Source: Plasmopara viticola
Taxonomy: Eukaryota; Oomycota; Peronosporomycetes; Peronosporales; Peronosporaceae
Direction: 5' to 3'
Assembly (NCBI GenBank): GCA_001695595.3
Contig: MBPM02000187.1
Location: 1 to 64,000, forward strand
DNA length: 64,000 nucleotides
Made by a program: the position numbers and the translations under genes. Under the pieces are notes generated by a model. It was not told the DNA's origin and made no database searches. It saw only the letters and a list, made by a program, of their open reading frames with translations. Positions 1 through 11,625 of this stretch are shown here, piece after piece (the stretch's first letter is position 1; each line of letters begins with the position of its first letter).

Positions 1-412
1 TTCATAGGACACACTTTCGAGAACTGCGAATTCAACCAATTCGAAAGACCATTTAATCGGATGTATAAAGCATGTAAACGCATGTAAATCCGGTAACATG
101 GCCATGAATTGCGAACGCGAAATAAATGAGCATTGTACGAACTACAGATGTTGTCGGTAGTATTCACCTGTTTTCCTGCATGCATAAATTTCCTCGTTTT
201 TAGTACGAGCCCAACCACGTGTATATATTGTTACTCTTTGACACTACACTAGCATCAGAGATTATCACGGCAAATGATAATGTTACGGACGGTATAAAGA
301 TGAAGCAAGGTCTTGCTGTTTTGCTGAAATAATTTTCGCAAGGTAGTTGCGTTATGATTTGTAGTATCGTTATAGCACATCAGAATTCTGGCACGAGATC
401 CTTTCACTACCA

Positions 413-436
413 AGAGCGAGGGTTTTTCCCTGCTCT
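413..436. other. Hairpin-forming inverted repeat in satA (representative copy)
   Basis: AGAGC(G)AGGG pairs with CCCTGCTCT across a TTTTT loop, giving a 9-bp stem with one bulged G. The element recurs in every satA copy; in copy 10 (near 6520) only the base before it is lost. The diverged copy at 14.1 kb keeps the outer AGAGC/GCTCT arms but not the inner ones. Whether it forms in vivo is unknown. Confidence 0.6.
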
Positions 437-595
437 GTTTACCAGCCTGAGGCGGTACACCCTTCCTTAGTGACCTCGAGATATTGCCTTTCGACAATTT
501 TTCAATGTCAACTCCTGGTTTGAAACGGACGCGCCTTCCACATCCTGGGTATAGTGCCACAATGACACATACCACAATACGTATACCTCACTACC

Positions 596-613
596 CGGTC
601 AGTAGCGTGACCG
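596..613. other. Short inverted repeat with variable loop in satA (representative copy)
   Basis: CGGTCA and TGACCG form perfect 6-bp arms. The loop reads GTAGCG, GAAGCG or GAGCG in different satA copies, so one of the main copy-to-copy variable sites falls in the loop while the arms stay constant. This is seen directly in the sequence; structural significance is inferred. Confidence 0.5.
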
Positions 614-3600
614 TGACAAGTTGACGCCACTCATCCGGTGGAAGCAATGCGTGTTACATTACTATAAGTAGCTTCATAGGACACACTTCGAGAACTGCGA
701 ATTCAACCAATTCGAAAGACCATTTAATCGGATGTATAAACGCATGTATAAACGCATGTAAATCCGGTAACATGGCCATGAATTGCGAACGCGAAATAAA
801 TGAGCATTGTACGAACTACAGATGTTGTCGGTAGTATTCACCTGTTTTCCTGCATGCATAAATTTCCTCGTTTTTAGTACGAGCCCAACCACGTGTATAT
901 ATTGTTACTCTTTGACACTACACTAGCATCAGAGATTATCACGGCAAATGATAATGTTACGGACGGTATAAAGATGAAGCAAGGTCTTGCTGTTTTGCTG
1001 AAATAATTTTCGCAAGGTAGTTGCGTTATGATTTGTAGTATCGTTATAGCACATCAGAATTCTGGCACGAGATCCTTTCACTACCAAGAGCGAGGGTTTT
1101 TCCCTGCTCTGTTTACCAGCCTGAGGCGGTACACCCTTCCTTAGTGACCTCGAGATATTGCCTTTCGACAATTTTTCAATGTCAACTCCTGGTTTGAAAC
1201 GGACGCGCCTTCCACATCCTGGGTATAGTGCCACAATGACACATACCACAATACGTATACCTCACTACCCGGTCAGAGCGTGACCGTGACAAGTTGACGC
1301 CACTCATCCGGTGGAAGCAATGCGTGTTACATTACTATAAGTAGCTTCATAGGACACACTTCGAGAACTGCGAATTCAACCAATTCGAAAGACCATTTAA
1401 TCGGATGTATAAACGCATGTAAAACGCATGTAATCCGGTAACATGGCCATGAATTGCGAACGCGAAATAAATGAGCATTGTACGAACTACAGATGTTGTC
1501 GGTAGTATTCACCTGTTTTCCTGCATGCATAAATTTCCTCGTTTTTAGTACGAGCCCAACCACGTGTATATATTGTTACTCTTTGACACTACACTAGCAT
1601 CAGAGATTATCACGGCAAATGATAATGTTACGGACGGTATAAAGATGAAGCAAGGTCTTGCTGTTTTGCTGAAATAATTTTCGCAAGGTAGTTGCGTTAT
1701 GATTTGTAGTATCGTTATAGCACATCAGAATTCTGGCACGAGATCCTTTCACTACCAAGAGCGAGGGTTTTTCCCTGCTCTGTTTACCAGCCTGAGGCGG
1801 TACACCCTTCCTTAGTGACCTCGAGATATTGCCTTTCGACAATTTTTCAATGTCAACTCCTGGTTTGAAACGGACGCGCCTTCCACATCCTGGGTATAGT
1901 GCCACAATGACACATACCACAATACGTATACCTCACTACCCGGTCAGAAGCGTGACCGTGACAAGTTGACGCCACTCAACCCGGCGGAAGCAATGCGTGT
2001 TACATTACTATAAGTAGCTTCATAGGACACACTTCGAGAACTGCGAATTCAACCAATTCGAAAGACCATTTAATCGGATGTATAAACGCATGTATAAACG
2101 CATGTAAATCCGGTAACATGGCCATGAATTGCGAACGCGAAATAAATGAGCATTGTACGAACTACAGATGTTGTCGGTAGTATTCACCTGTTTTCCTGCA
2201 TGCATAAATTTCCTCGTTTTTAGTACGAGCCCAACCACGTGTATATATTGTTACTCTTTGACACTACACTAGCATCAGAGATTATCACGGCAAATGATAA
2301 TGTTACGGACGGTATAAAGATGAAGCAAGGTCTTGCTGTTTTGCTGAAATAATTTTCGCAAGGTAGTTGCGTTATGATTTGTAGTATCGTTATAGCACAT
2401 CAGAATTCTGGCACGAGATCCTTTCACTACCAAGAGCGAGGGTTTTTCCCTGCTCTGTTTACCAGCCTGAGGCGGTACACCCTTCCTTAGTGACCTCGAG
2501 ATATTGCCTTTCGACAATTTTTCAATGTCAACTCCTGGTTTGAAACGGACGCGCCTTCCACATCCTGGGTATAGTGCCACAATGACACATACCACAATAC
2601 GTATACCTCACTACCCGGTCAGAAGCGTGACCGTGACAAGTTGACGCCACTCAACCCGGCGGAAGCAATGCGTGTTACATTACTATAAGTAGCTTCATAG
2701 GACACACTTCGAGAACTGCGAATTCAACCAATTCGAAAGACCATTTAATCGGATGTATAAACGCATGTAAAACGCATGTAAATCCGGTAACATGGCCATG
2801 AATTGCGAACGCGAAATAAATGAGCATTGTACGAACTACAGATGTTGTCGGTAGTATTCACCTGTTTTCCTGCATGCATAAATTTCCTCGTTTTTAGTAC
2901 GAGCCCAACCACGTGTATATATTGTTACTCTTTGACACTACACTAGCATCAGAGATTATCACGGCAAATGATAATGTTACGGACGGTATAAAGATGAAGC
3001 AAGGTCTTGCTGTTTTGCTGAAATAATTTTCGCAAGGTAGTTGCGTTATGATTTGTAGTATCGTTATAGCACATCAGAATTCTGGCACGAGATCCTTTCA
3101 CTACCAAGAGCGAGGGTTTTTCCCTGCTCTGTTTACCAGCCTGAGGCGGTACACCCTTCCTTAGTGACCTCGAGATATTGCCTTTCGACAATTTTTCAAT
3201 GTCAACTCCTGGTTTGAAACGGACGCGCCTTCCACATCCTGGGTATAGTGCCACAATGACACATACCACAATACGTATACCTCACTACCCGGTCAGAAGC
3301 GTGACCGTGACAAGTTGACGCCACTCATCCGGTGGAAGCAATGCGTGTTACATTACTATAAGTAGCTTCATAGGACACACTTCGAGAACTGCGAATTCAA
3401 CCAATTCGAAAGACCATTTAATCGGATGTATAAACGCATGTATAAACGCATGTAAATCCGGTAACATGGCCATGAATTGCGAACGCGAAATAAATGAGCA
3501 TTGTACGAACTACAGATGTTGTCGGTAGTATTCACCTGTTTTCCTGCATGCATAAATTTCCTCGTTTTTAGTACGAGCCCAACCACGTGTATATATTGTT

Positions 3601-5934
3601 ACTCTTTGACACTACACTAGCATCAGAGATTATCACGGCAAATGATAATGTTACGGACGGTATAAAGATGAAGCAAGGTCTTGCTGTTTTGCTGAAATAA
3701 TTTTCGCAAGGTAGTTGCGTTATGATTTGTAGTATCGTTATAGCACATCAGAATTCTGGCACGAGATCCTTTCACTACCAAGAGCGAGGGTTTTTCCCTG
3801 CTCTGTTTACCAGCCTGAGGCGGTACACCCTTCCTTAGTGACCTCGAGATATTGCCTTTCGACAATTTTTCAATGTCAACTCCTGGTTTGAAACGGACGC
3901 GCCTTCCACATCCTGGGTATAGTGCCACAATGACACATACCACAATACGTATACCTCACTACCCGGTCAGAGCGTGACCGTGACAAGTTGACGCCACTCA
4001 ACCCGGCGAAAGCAATGCGTGTTACATTACTATAAGTAGCTTCATAGGACACACTTCGAGAACTGCGAATTCAACCAATTCGAAAGACCATTTAATCGGA
4101 TGTATAAACGCATGTATAAACGCATGTAAATCCGGTAACATGGCCATGAATTGCGAACGCGAAATAAATGAGCATTGTACGAACTACAGATGTTGTCGGT
4201 AGTATTCACCTGTTTTCCTGCATGCATAAATTTCCTCGTTTTTAGTACGAGCCCAACCACGTGTATATATTGTTACTCTTTGACACTACACTAGCATCAG
4301 AGATTATCACGGCAAATGATAATGTTACGGACGGTATAAAGATGAAGCAAGGTCTTGCTGTTTTGCTGAAATAATTTTCGCAAGGTAGTTGCGTTATGAT
4401 TTGTAGTATCGTTATAGCACATCAGAATTCTGGCACGAGATCCTTTCACTACCAAGAGCGAGGGTTTTTCCCTGCTCTGTTTACCAGCCTGAGGCGGTAC
4501 ACCCTTCCTTAGTGACCTCGAGATATTGCCTTTCGACAATTTTTCAATGTCAACTCCTGGTTTGAAACGGACGCGCCTTCCACATCCTGGGTATAGTGCC
4601 ACAATGACACATACCACAATACGTATACCTCACTACCCGGTCAGAAGCGTGACCGTGACAAGTTGACGCCACTCAACCCGGCGGAAGCAATGCGTGTTAC
4701 ATTACTATAAGTAGCTTCATAGGACACACTTCGAGAACTGCGAATTCAACCAATTCGAAAGACCATTTAATCGGATGTATAAACGCATGTATAAACGCAT
4801 GTAAATCCGGTAACATGGCCATGAATTGCGAACGCGAAATAAATGAGCATTGTACGAACTACAGATGTTGTCGGTAGTATTCACCTGTTTTCCTGCATGC
4901 ATAAATTTCCTCGTTTTTAGTACGAGCCCAACCACGTGTATATATTGTTACTCTTTGACACTACACTAGCATCAGAGATTATCACGGCAAATGATAATGT
5001 TACGGACGGTATAAAGATGAAGCAAGGTCTTGCTGTTTTGCTGAAATAATTTTCGCAAGGTAGTTGCGTTATGATTTGTAGTATCGTTATAGCACATCAG
5101 AATTCTGGCACGAGATCCTTTCACTACCAAGAGCGAGGGTTTTTCCCTGCTCTGTTTACCAGCCTGAGGCGGTACACCCTTCCTTAGTGACCTCGAGATA
5201 TTGCCTTTCGACAATTTTTCAATGTCAACTCCTGGTTTGAAACGGACGCGCCTTCCACATCCTGGGTATAGTGCCACAATGACACATACCACAATACGTA
5301 TACCTCACTACCCGGTCAGAAGCGTGACCGTGACAAGTTGACGCCACTCAACCCGGCGGAAGCAATGCGTGTTACATTACTATAAGTAGCTTCATAGGAC
5401 ACACTTCGAGAACTGCGAATTCAACCAATTCGAAAGACCATTTAATCGGATGTATAACGCATGTATAAACGCATGTAAATCCGGTAACATGGCCATGAAT
5501 TGCGAACGCGAAATAAATGAGCATTGTACGAACTACAGATGTTGTCGGTAGTATTCACCTGTTTTCCTGCATGCATAAATTTCCTCGTTTTTAGTACGAG
5601 CCCAACCACGTGTATATATTGTTACTCTTTGACACTACACTAGCATCAGAGATTATCACGGCAAATGATAATGTTACGGACGGTATAAAGATGAAGCAAG
5701 GTCTTGCTGTTTTGCTGAAATAATTTTCGCAAGGTAGTTGCGTTATGATTTGTAGTATCGTTATAGCACATCAGAATTCTGGCACGAGATCCTTTCACTA
5801 CCAAGAGCGAGGGTTTTTCCCTGCTCTGTTTACCAGCCTGAGGCGGTACACCCTTCCTTAGTGACCTCGAGATATTGCCTTTCGACAATTTTTCAATGTC
5901 AACTCCTGGTTTGAAACGGACGCGCCTTCCACAT

Positions 5935-6024
5935 CCTGGGTATAGTGCCACAATGACACATACCACAATACGTTCCACTCCTGGGTATAGTGCCACAATG
6001 ACACATACCACAATACGTATACCT
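5935..6024. repeat. 45-bp internal tandem duplication in the ninth satA copy
   Basis: The stretch beginning CCTGGGTATAGTGCC at 5935 recurs at 5980, a 45-bp step with a short TCCACT linker. It explains why this copy is 719 bp long. Because 45 is divisible by three, the minus-strand open frame is lengthened by 15 codons and not broken. No other copy in the window has it, so it is a recent private change that has not spread. Confidence 0.9.
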
Positions 6025-8128
6025 CACTACCCGGTCAGTAGCGTGACCGTGACAAGTTGACGCCACTCAACCCGGCGGAAGCAATGCGTGTTACATTACT
6101 ATAAGTAGCTTCATAGGACACATTCGAGAACTGCGAATTCAACCAATTCGAAAGACCATTTAATCGGATGTATAAACGCATGTATAAAACGCATGTAAAT
6201 CCGGTAACATGGCCATGAATTGCGAACGCGAAATAAATGAGCATTGTACGAACTACAGATGTTTCGGTAGTATTCACCTGTTTTCCTGCATGCATAAATT
6301 TCCTCGTTTTTAATACGAGCCCAACCACGTGTATATATTGTTACTCTTTGACACTACACTAGCATCAGAGATTATCACGGCAAATGATAATGTTACGGAC
6401 GGTATAAAGATGAAGCAAGGTCTTGCTGTTTTGCTGAAATAATTTTCGCAAGGTAGTTGCGTTATGATTTGTAGTATCGTTATAGCACATCAGAATTCTG
6501 GCACGAGATACTTTCACTACAAGAGCGAGGGTTTTTCCCTGCTCTGTTTACCAGCCTGAGGCGGTACACCCTTCCTTAGTGACCTCGAGATATTGCCTTT
6601 CGACAATTTTTCAATGTCAACTCCTGGTTTGAAACGGACGCGCCTTCCACATCCTGGGTATAGTGCCACAATGACACATACCACAATACGTATACCTCAC
6701 TACCCGGTCAGTAGCGTGACCGTGACAAGTTGACGCCACTCAACCCGGCGGAAGCAATGCGTGTTACATTACTATAAGTAGCTTCATAGGACACATTTCG
6801 AGAACTGCGAATTCAACCAATTCGAAAGACCATTTAATCGGATGTATAAACGCATGTATAAACGCATGTAATCCGGTAACATGGCCATGAATTGCGAACG
6901 CGAAATAAATGAGCATTGTACGAACTACAGATGTTGTCGGTAGTATTCACCTGTTTTCCTGCATGCATAAATTTCTCGTTTTTAGTACGAGCCCAACCAC
7001 GTGTATATATTGTTACTCTTTGACACTACACTAGCATCAGAGATTATCACGGCAAATGATAATGTTACGGACGGTATAAAGATGAAGCAAGGTCTTGCTG
7101 TTTTGCTGAAATAATTTTCGCAAGGTAGTTGCGTTATGATTTGTAGTATCGTTATAGCACATCAGAATTCTGGCACGAGATCCTTTCACTACCAAGAGCG
7201 AGGGTTTTTCCCTGCTCTGTTTACCAGCCTGAGGCGGTACACCCTTCCTTAGTGACCTCGAGATATTGCCTTTCGACAATTTTTCAATGTCAACTCCTGG
7301 TTTGAAACGGACGCGCCTTCCACATCCTGGGTATAGTGCCACAATGACACATACCACAATACGTATACCTCACTACCCGGTCAGTAGCGTGACCGTGACA
7401 AGTTGACGCCACTCAACCCGGCGAAGCAATGCGTGTTACATTACTATAAGTAGCTTCATAGGACACATTTCGAGAACTGCGAATTCAACCAATTCGAAAG
7501 ACCATTTAATCGGATGTATAAACGCATGTATAAACGCATGTAAATCGGTAACATGGCCATGGATTGCGAACGCGAAATAAATGAGCATTGTACGAACTAC
7601 AGATGTTGTCGGTAGTATTCACCTGTTTTCCTGCATGCATAAATTTCCTCGTTTTTAGTACGAGCCCAACCACGTGTATATATTGTTACTCTTTGACACT
7701 ACACTAGCATCAGAGATTATCACGGCAAATGATAATGTTACGGACGGTATAAAGATGAAGCAAGGTCTTGCTGTTTTGCTGAAATAATTTTCGCAAGGTA
7801 GTTGCGTTATGATTTGTAGTATCGTTATAGCACATCAGAATTCTGGCACGAGATCCTTTCACTACCAAGAGCGAGGGTTTTTCCCTGCTCTGTTTACCAG
7901 CCTGAGGCGGTACACCCTTCCTTAGTGACCTCGAGATATTGCCTTTCGACAATTTTTCAATGTCAACTCCTGGTTTGAAACGGACGCGCCTTCCACATCC
8001 TGGGTATAGTGCCACAATGACACATACCACAATACGTATACCTCACTACCCGGTCAGAAGCGTGACCGTGACAAGTTGACGCCACTCAACCCGGCGGAAG
8101 CAATGCGTGTTACATTACTATAAGTAGC

Positions 8129-8440
8129 TTCATAGGACACATTTCGAGAACTGCGAATTCAACCAATTCGAAAGACCATTTAATCGGATGTATAAACGCA
8201 TGTATAAACGCATGTAAATCCGGTAACATGGCCATGAATTGCGAACGCGAAATAAAAGAGCATTGTACGAAGTACAGATGTTGTCGGTAGTATTCACCTG
8301 TTTATCTGCATGCATAAACTTCCTCGTTTTAAGTATGGGCAAGACCTCTTGAATATATTGTGACTCGTCGACACTGCATTAGCAGCGTTTACATCGAGGC
8401 AAGCTTCAATGTTGAGGACATTGTATCGTGGTGCGAATAT
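8129..8440. repeat. Decayed edge copy of satA (partial)
   Basis: The thirteenth copy matches the unit closely for its first ~120 bases. It then accumulates substitutions (TTATCTGCATG for TTTCCTGCATG, GTATGGGCAAG for GTACGAGCCC, GACTCGTCGACACTGCATTAGCA for the corresponding array sequence) and fades out around 8400-8440. The rest of the unit is missing. This is the classical picture of a satellite array edge, where homogenisation is inefficient. The right limit is approximate. Confidence 0.8.
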
Positions 8441-8670
8441 CGAGTCTTAAGGTTCTTGTTGTGTGTAAATTTTTGCGGGGATGTTGCTTGATTTTTTAGG
8501 ATTGCAAAACCAAAAGATAGGATGATACACTCATAAAATTAAAGTCAGATTTTCGACTTTAATGAAAGAGTGAGTGATATAATTGAGGAGTATTATTTCT
8601 ATTTAGTTTGAGGAAAGGTATACTTTTTCATTCTCCCATTATTTTTTTTATTAAAGTGTGGTAGAGTTTT

Positions 8671-8728
8671 GCCAAAAAGCCAACATCGATATATATGGAA
8701 GTGTTTTCGCCAAAAAGCCAACACCGAT
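8671..8728. repeat. Pair of 20-bp direct repeats
   Basis: GCCAAAAAGCCAACATCGAT at 8671-8690 recurs at 8709-8728 with a single T-to-C change, a 38-bp step. It lies in AT-rich sequence just outside the satA edge. No element boundary or target-site duplication can be tied to it. Confidence 0.7.
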
Positions 8729-8785
8729 CTACATGAATACATATACCTTTGTACCAAATCGTTTCTTCCATTTTCGTCTGAAGTA

Positions 8786-8992
8786 GCGCTCACTCCGACG
8801 CACGGTACTAAAGTGGTAGATGTCTCGCTGTCATGCAACACGGTAGGATGAAGCCCAATGTATATCACTAGCTTTTAGATGACTCGTTTGACTTTAAATC
8901 GAGAGACACGCTGAAAAGTACGATGCCGACCGTTGGCGCTCACTTCGATGTAGGGTGCTGGAAGTGTAGACGCCCGTGGCATACCGTCGACC
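8786..8992. repeat. Diverged direct repeat, 150-bp step
   Basis: A segment starting GCGCTCACT at 8786 resembles one starting GCGCTCACT at 8936 over roughly 40-55 bases. Many of the differences I can align are transitions (C/T and A/G). It may be an old local duplication. The alignment is by eye and becomes unreliable after about 40 bases. Confidence 0.4.
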
Positions 8993-10363
8993 GTGCTCGA
9001 ATCGCAAGTCCCACAACTCGGCTAAACACTTGCGTCATTTCTCGGTGCAGCTATTTTCGCCATCGGAGCTGCTGACACGGGTAACAGCAGTGTAACTGTT
9101 TTCGATGTGTAATTTAGCGAATTATCTTTTGTAGGCCAGCGCCCATCGGCTCAAAGCATGTCGGTGATGGCCTTCAGCTGAATTCCACATGCAATATGAC
9201 GACGGAAGCTGCGTTGCGGCTCAACTACCACGCATAAGCTGCGGCGCGAGGTGATTTGATCAGGACCACATGACCGAGGCTCATACCGAAAGGTTGGGAC
9301 CAGTTCGGCTTTCGCATCGCGTACACAGATCTCAGTCTTGTTGAAGGTCTTGTCACGTGTCAGCTATTGCGTAGCTGAATAGTCCCGCCACGTTGGTCGA
9401 GGTCAAACATTTCACTTCGACAGTTACTTGTCAAGCAGACTCCAATCTGAGAAAGAAAATTGCCAGACGCTGCACGCCAGATGTTGCCCAGCTACAGACA
9501 GTCGAATTAAAGTCACGCACAAATTGGATATGCGTCTAGATACGTGGCCGTCACCGATGCTCACGATTTGGAGCCCGCTTTCACCACTTCGCTTGCGCAG
9601 AAACTTATCCGAGATCAAAAGGATTTATACCTCTGGCCGCGCTCATGTCGTTTTGGCAGCCACTCGGGAATAAAATAGTGTACACAATAGTGACAAAGTC
9701 GAGATGATACCATTGTCAGAGTTATGGAAATGCGCCCCGCAATCGTACGTGCTCGTCAATGTCAAGACTGGAAATCTTTGTAGGAGAGTTGAAGAGGAAG
9801 CTGACAGCCTCGTCGTCTGTCGTCTGAAGCGCTCGCCGAGATACTTTTGAAGCCTAACAACCAAAGATCACCCATCCGATGCGCGGCAGACTCATCAACA
9901 CGCACTTGGCTTTTGAACCTCGAGCCCAATCCTCGATTGAGCTCGTCAGCGTGTTCGAGATGTTTCTAGGACTCACCACAAAATCTGCTGAGAAGCGTCG
10001 AATTGTCAGCAATGGAGGAGCTGGTCACCATGAAATTGTTATTGAGACAGATTACATTTTTTGTCGATACAGCAAGTTCCGAGCGATTCGACCACGAGGA
10101 GAGGCAACAGTGACGAGAGAGGATCCTCTATGTTGGCTCCGCATTTTGCTCATATTTTTTGAAGACGTCGCACGGTCGTTCGACATTCATCGTCTGCCGT
10201 CCGCACTTCATCGATGCTGACACGCTGGAGAGAAACGTCGAGTAGTCGGAAAAAATACTTAAGCGACGTTTCTGTCATATTTCTTATGAGTCTAAAGGTG
10301 TGTCTTGGTCGTACGTACTAGACATAGAAGCACAGTCGGTGTAGGTCTGCAGCGCAGTCTGGA
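8993..10363. other. Unassigned single-copy sequence
   Basis: No satellite copies and no recognisable gene. Short open frames exist on both strands, the longest being a 113-codon plus-strand frame at 9879-10220 and minus-strand frames at 9424-9618 and 9643-9864. None has a motif, composition or extension across stops that I can link to a family. The stretch may contain decayed transposon or gene sequence. Confidence 0.4.
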
Positions 10364-10576
10364 TCACAATGTGCGATGTTGCAACACCATCTTGTCGATT
10401 GTGCTTTTTAGTCGTAATAAGACTCTTGCGTGCTTCACAATTGCTGTCTTCTGCAGGTCTCTTAACTTCTTTTCCAGAGCTTGGGCCAGCTTGCGTTTCT
10501 CGTGCTCCCGATAAAACCACGTCCTACCTGGGTTAGACGACTGGTGCAGTTGTCGCCTAGCTTCTTGTGCTTCCAC
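10364..10576 (-). pseudogene. Possible decayed fragment with charged, coiled-coil-like peptide
   Basis: A 70-codon minus-strand frame begins at a GTG codon (10574-10576) and has an in-frame TAA about 10 bases upstream of it, so no proper N-terminus is evident. The middle of the peptide (around residues 20-45) is rich in K, R, E and L with a helix-like spacing, including EHEKRKLAQALEKKLRDL. It loosely recalls basic coiled-coil N-terminal regions of large oomycete gene families, but no domain can be assigned. Frames after it are closed in all three phases within a short distance. It could be a gene fragment or chance. Confidence 0.2.
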
Positions 10577-11619
10577 TTTTATACCTTAAACAACGTTCGG
10601 ATAGTCGAAAAACTCACTGAAAGCGCCCGTAGCCACGTCCGTGAAGTTGTAGCATTGACCGAAGTGGCACTTGGTGCACCAGCTGGCTGCCAGTACCTTT
10701 GATCCTAAGTAAATAGAACTAAGCCTGCACCGCAGAAGTCATGGTTGAGCAAGATGTAGTCGGGATGGTTGTGCCGAGGGTGAGGTTGGGTGAGAACACA
10801 TTCACCTGACGGATGAGTTCTTCACACAACAGCGACTCCCAGTTGGGTGAGGTAGCCCAAGCAGACACTTTGCCCAGTGAATGATCATAAAGTAGGGGTG
10901 GATGCGTTGACACTCGAAGGAAGCGCATCCACTTGAGCGTATACGTTGTAGTTAAAAATCGCGGCTTGCTTGACAACAATTCAATTAAATAGATCCCAAC
11001 CTCGCGCGGGCAGTCTTAGAGCTGCTCCGCCGTCCCTACCCAGGAAAGTCAAACTACAGCACTTTGAGTAAGTGTGTGACCCATCACCGTCCAACCAGTC
11101 TCTCTTGAATCTGCCTTAGAATTCGGTGTGCCCTAGGCCAGTCGCTGTACTGGCGCACTGCCCACCAGCGTTAAATCGTCGTCCAAGCGTAACGAATCAC
11201 AGTCGCGGAGACATTTAAGGTGCTATAGCAAAAAAGAGGTCTGCCACTGGAATATCTCCCAAACCTTGACTCATTTTTGACAGCAACAAATACCGAGGTC
11301 TAGATGACATCAGCTAAAAGCTAGCAATCACGCGATTAAGTGACCTATTGGCGGCTGGATCCAAATGTTGTTAATGGAGACTAAAACACACTGTGACTAT
11401 AAGCATCACCCCAAATAGTTCCAGCGCGCAAATAGTGCATAGTGTCGAGTTCAATGCAAGCTCCTTCCATCACTAGGGCAATCTGCGGAATTCTTTTCGG
11501 GGTAATTTGGAGCTGGGAGCCGAAGAACCTTACACACTTGTATATTGGTATTAATTATCGATGGGTCGGAAGCACTGGACACACGATTCGATACGTGCGG
11601 TCGAGAAATTTCAGATCAG
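10577..11619. other. Unassigned single-copy sequence
   Basis: No repeat unit, RNA gene or recognisable coding motif. Open frames at 10719-10979 (minus, 86 codons) and 11442-11660 (plus, 72 codons) have no family resemblance that I can see and may be accidental. Confidence 0.4.
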
Positions 11620-11625
11620 TTGCAT

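Larger units (their letters stand above)
1..8128. repeat. satA: 674-bp tandem satellite array, 12 copies
   Basis: Twelve head-to-tail copies are visible. Taking the TTCATAGGACACA motif as the start, copies begin at 1, 673, 1346, 2019, 2694, 3367, 4041, 4716, 5391, 6110, 6783 and 7455. Lengths are 672-675 bp except the ninth (719 bp). Copies are almost identical. Differences concentrate in three places: the 5-6 base loop of a CGGTCA/TGACCG inverted repeat, the ATCCGGTGG versus AACCCGGCGG variant just after it, and a short ACGCATGT(AT)AA mini-repeat about 80 bases into the unit. The window starts inside the array, so its true length is unknown. Each unit carries a 106-codon minus-strand open frame (255-575 in copy 1), which I do not treat as a gene. 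No transposase, reverse transcriptase or RNA gene is recognisable in the unit. Confidence 0.97.

Noticed and set aside
255..575. 106-codon minus-strand open frame repeated in eleven of twelve satA copies as a real gene family
   Set aside because: Its conservation follows from near identity of the repeat units. It has no recognisable domain. The diverged copy at 13.7-14.2 kb needs a frameshift relative to it (43 versus 44 bases across the AAGAGC...GCCTGAGG interval, and a 10-base difference nearby), so the frame has not been maintained over time. A local TLRKL/SLRDL similarity is too short to count.
9879..10220. 113-codon plus-strand open frame as a gene
   Set aside because: No motif, no support from flanking sequence, and the length is within what chance gives in a region of this size.
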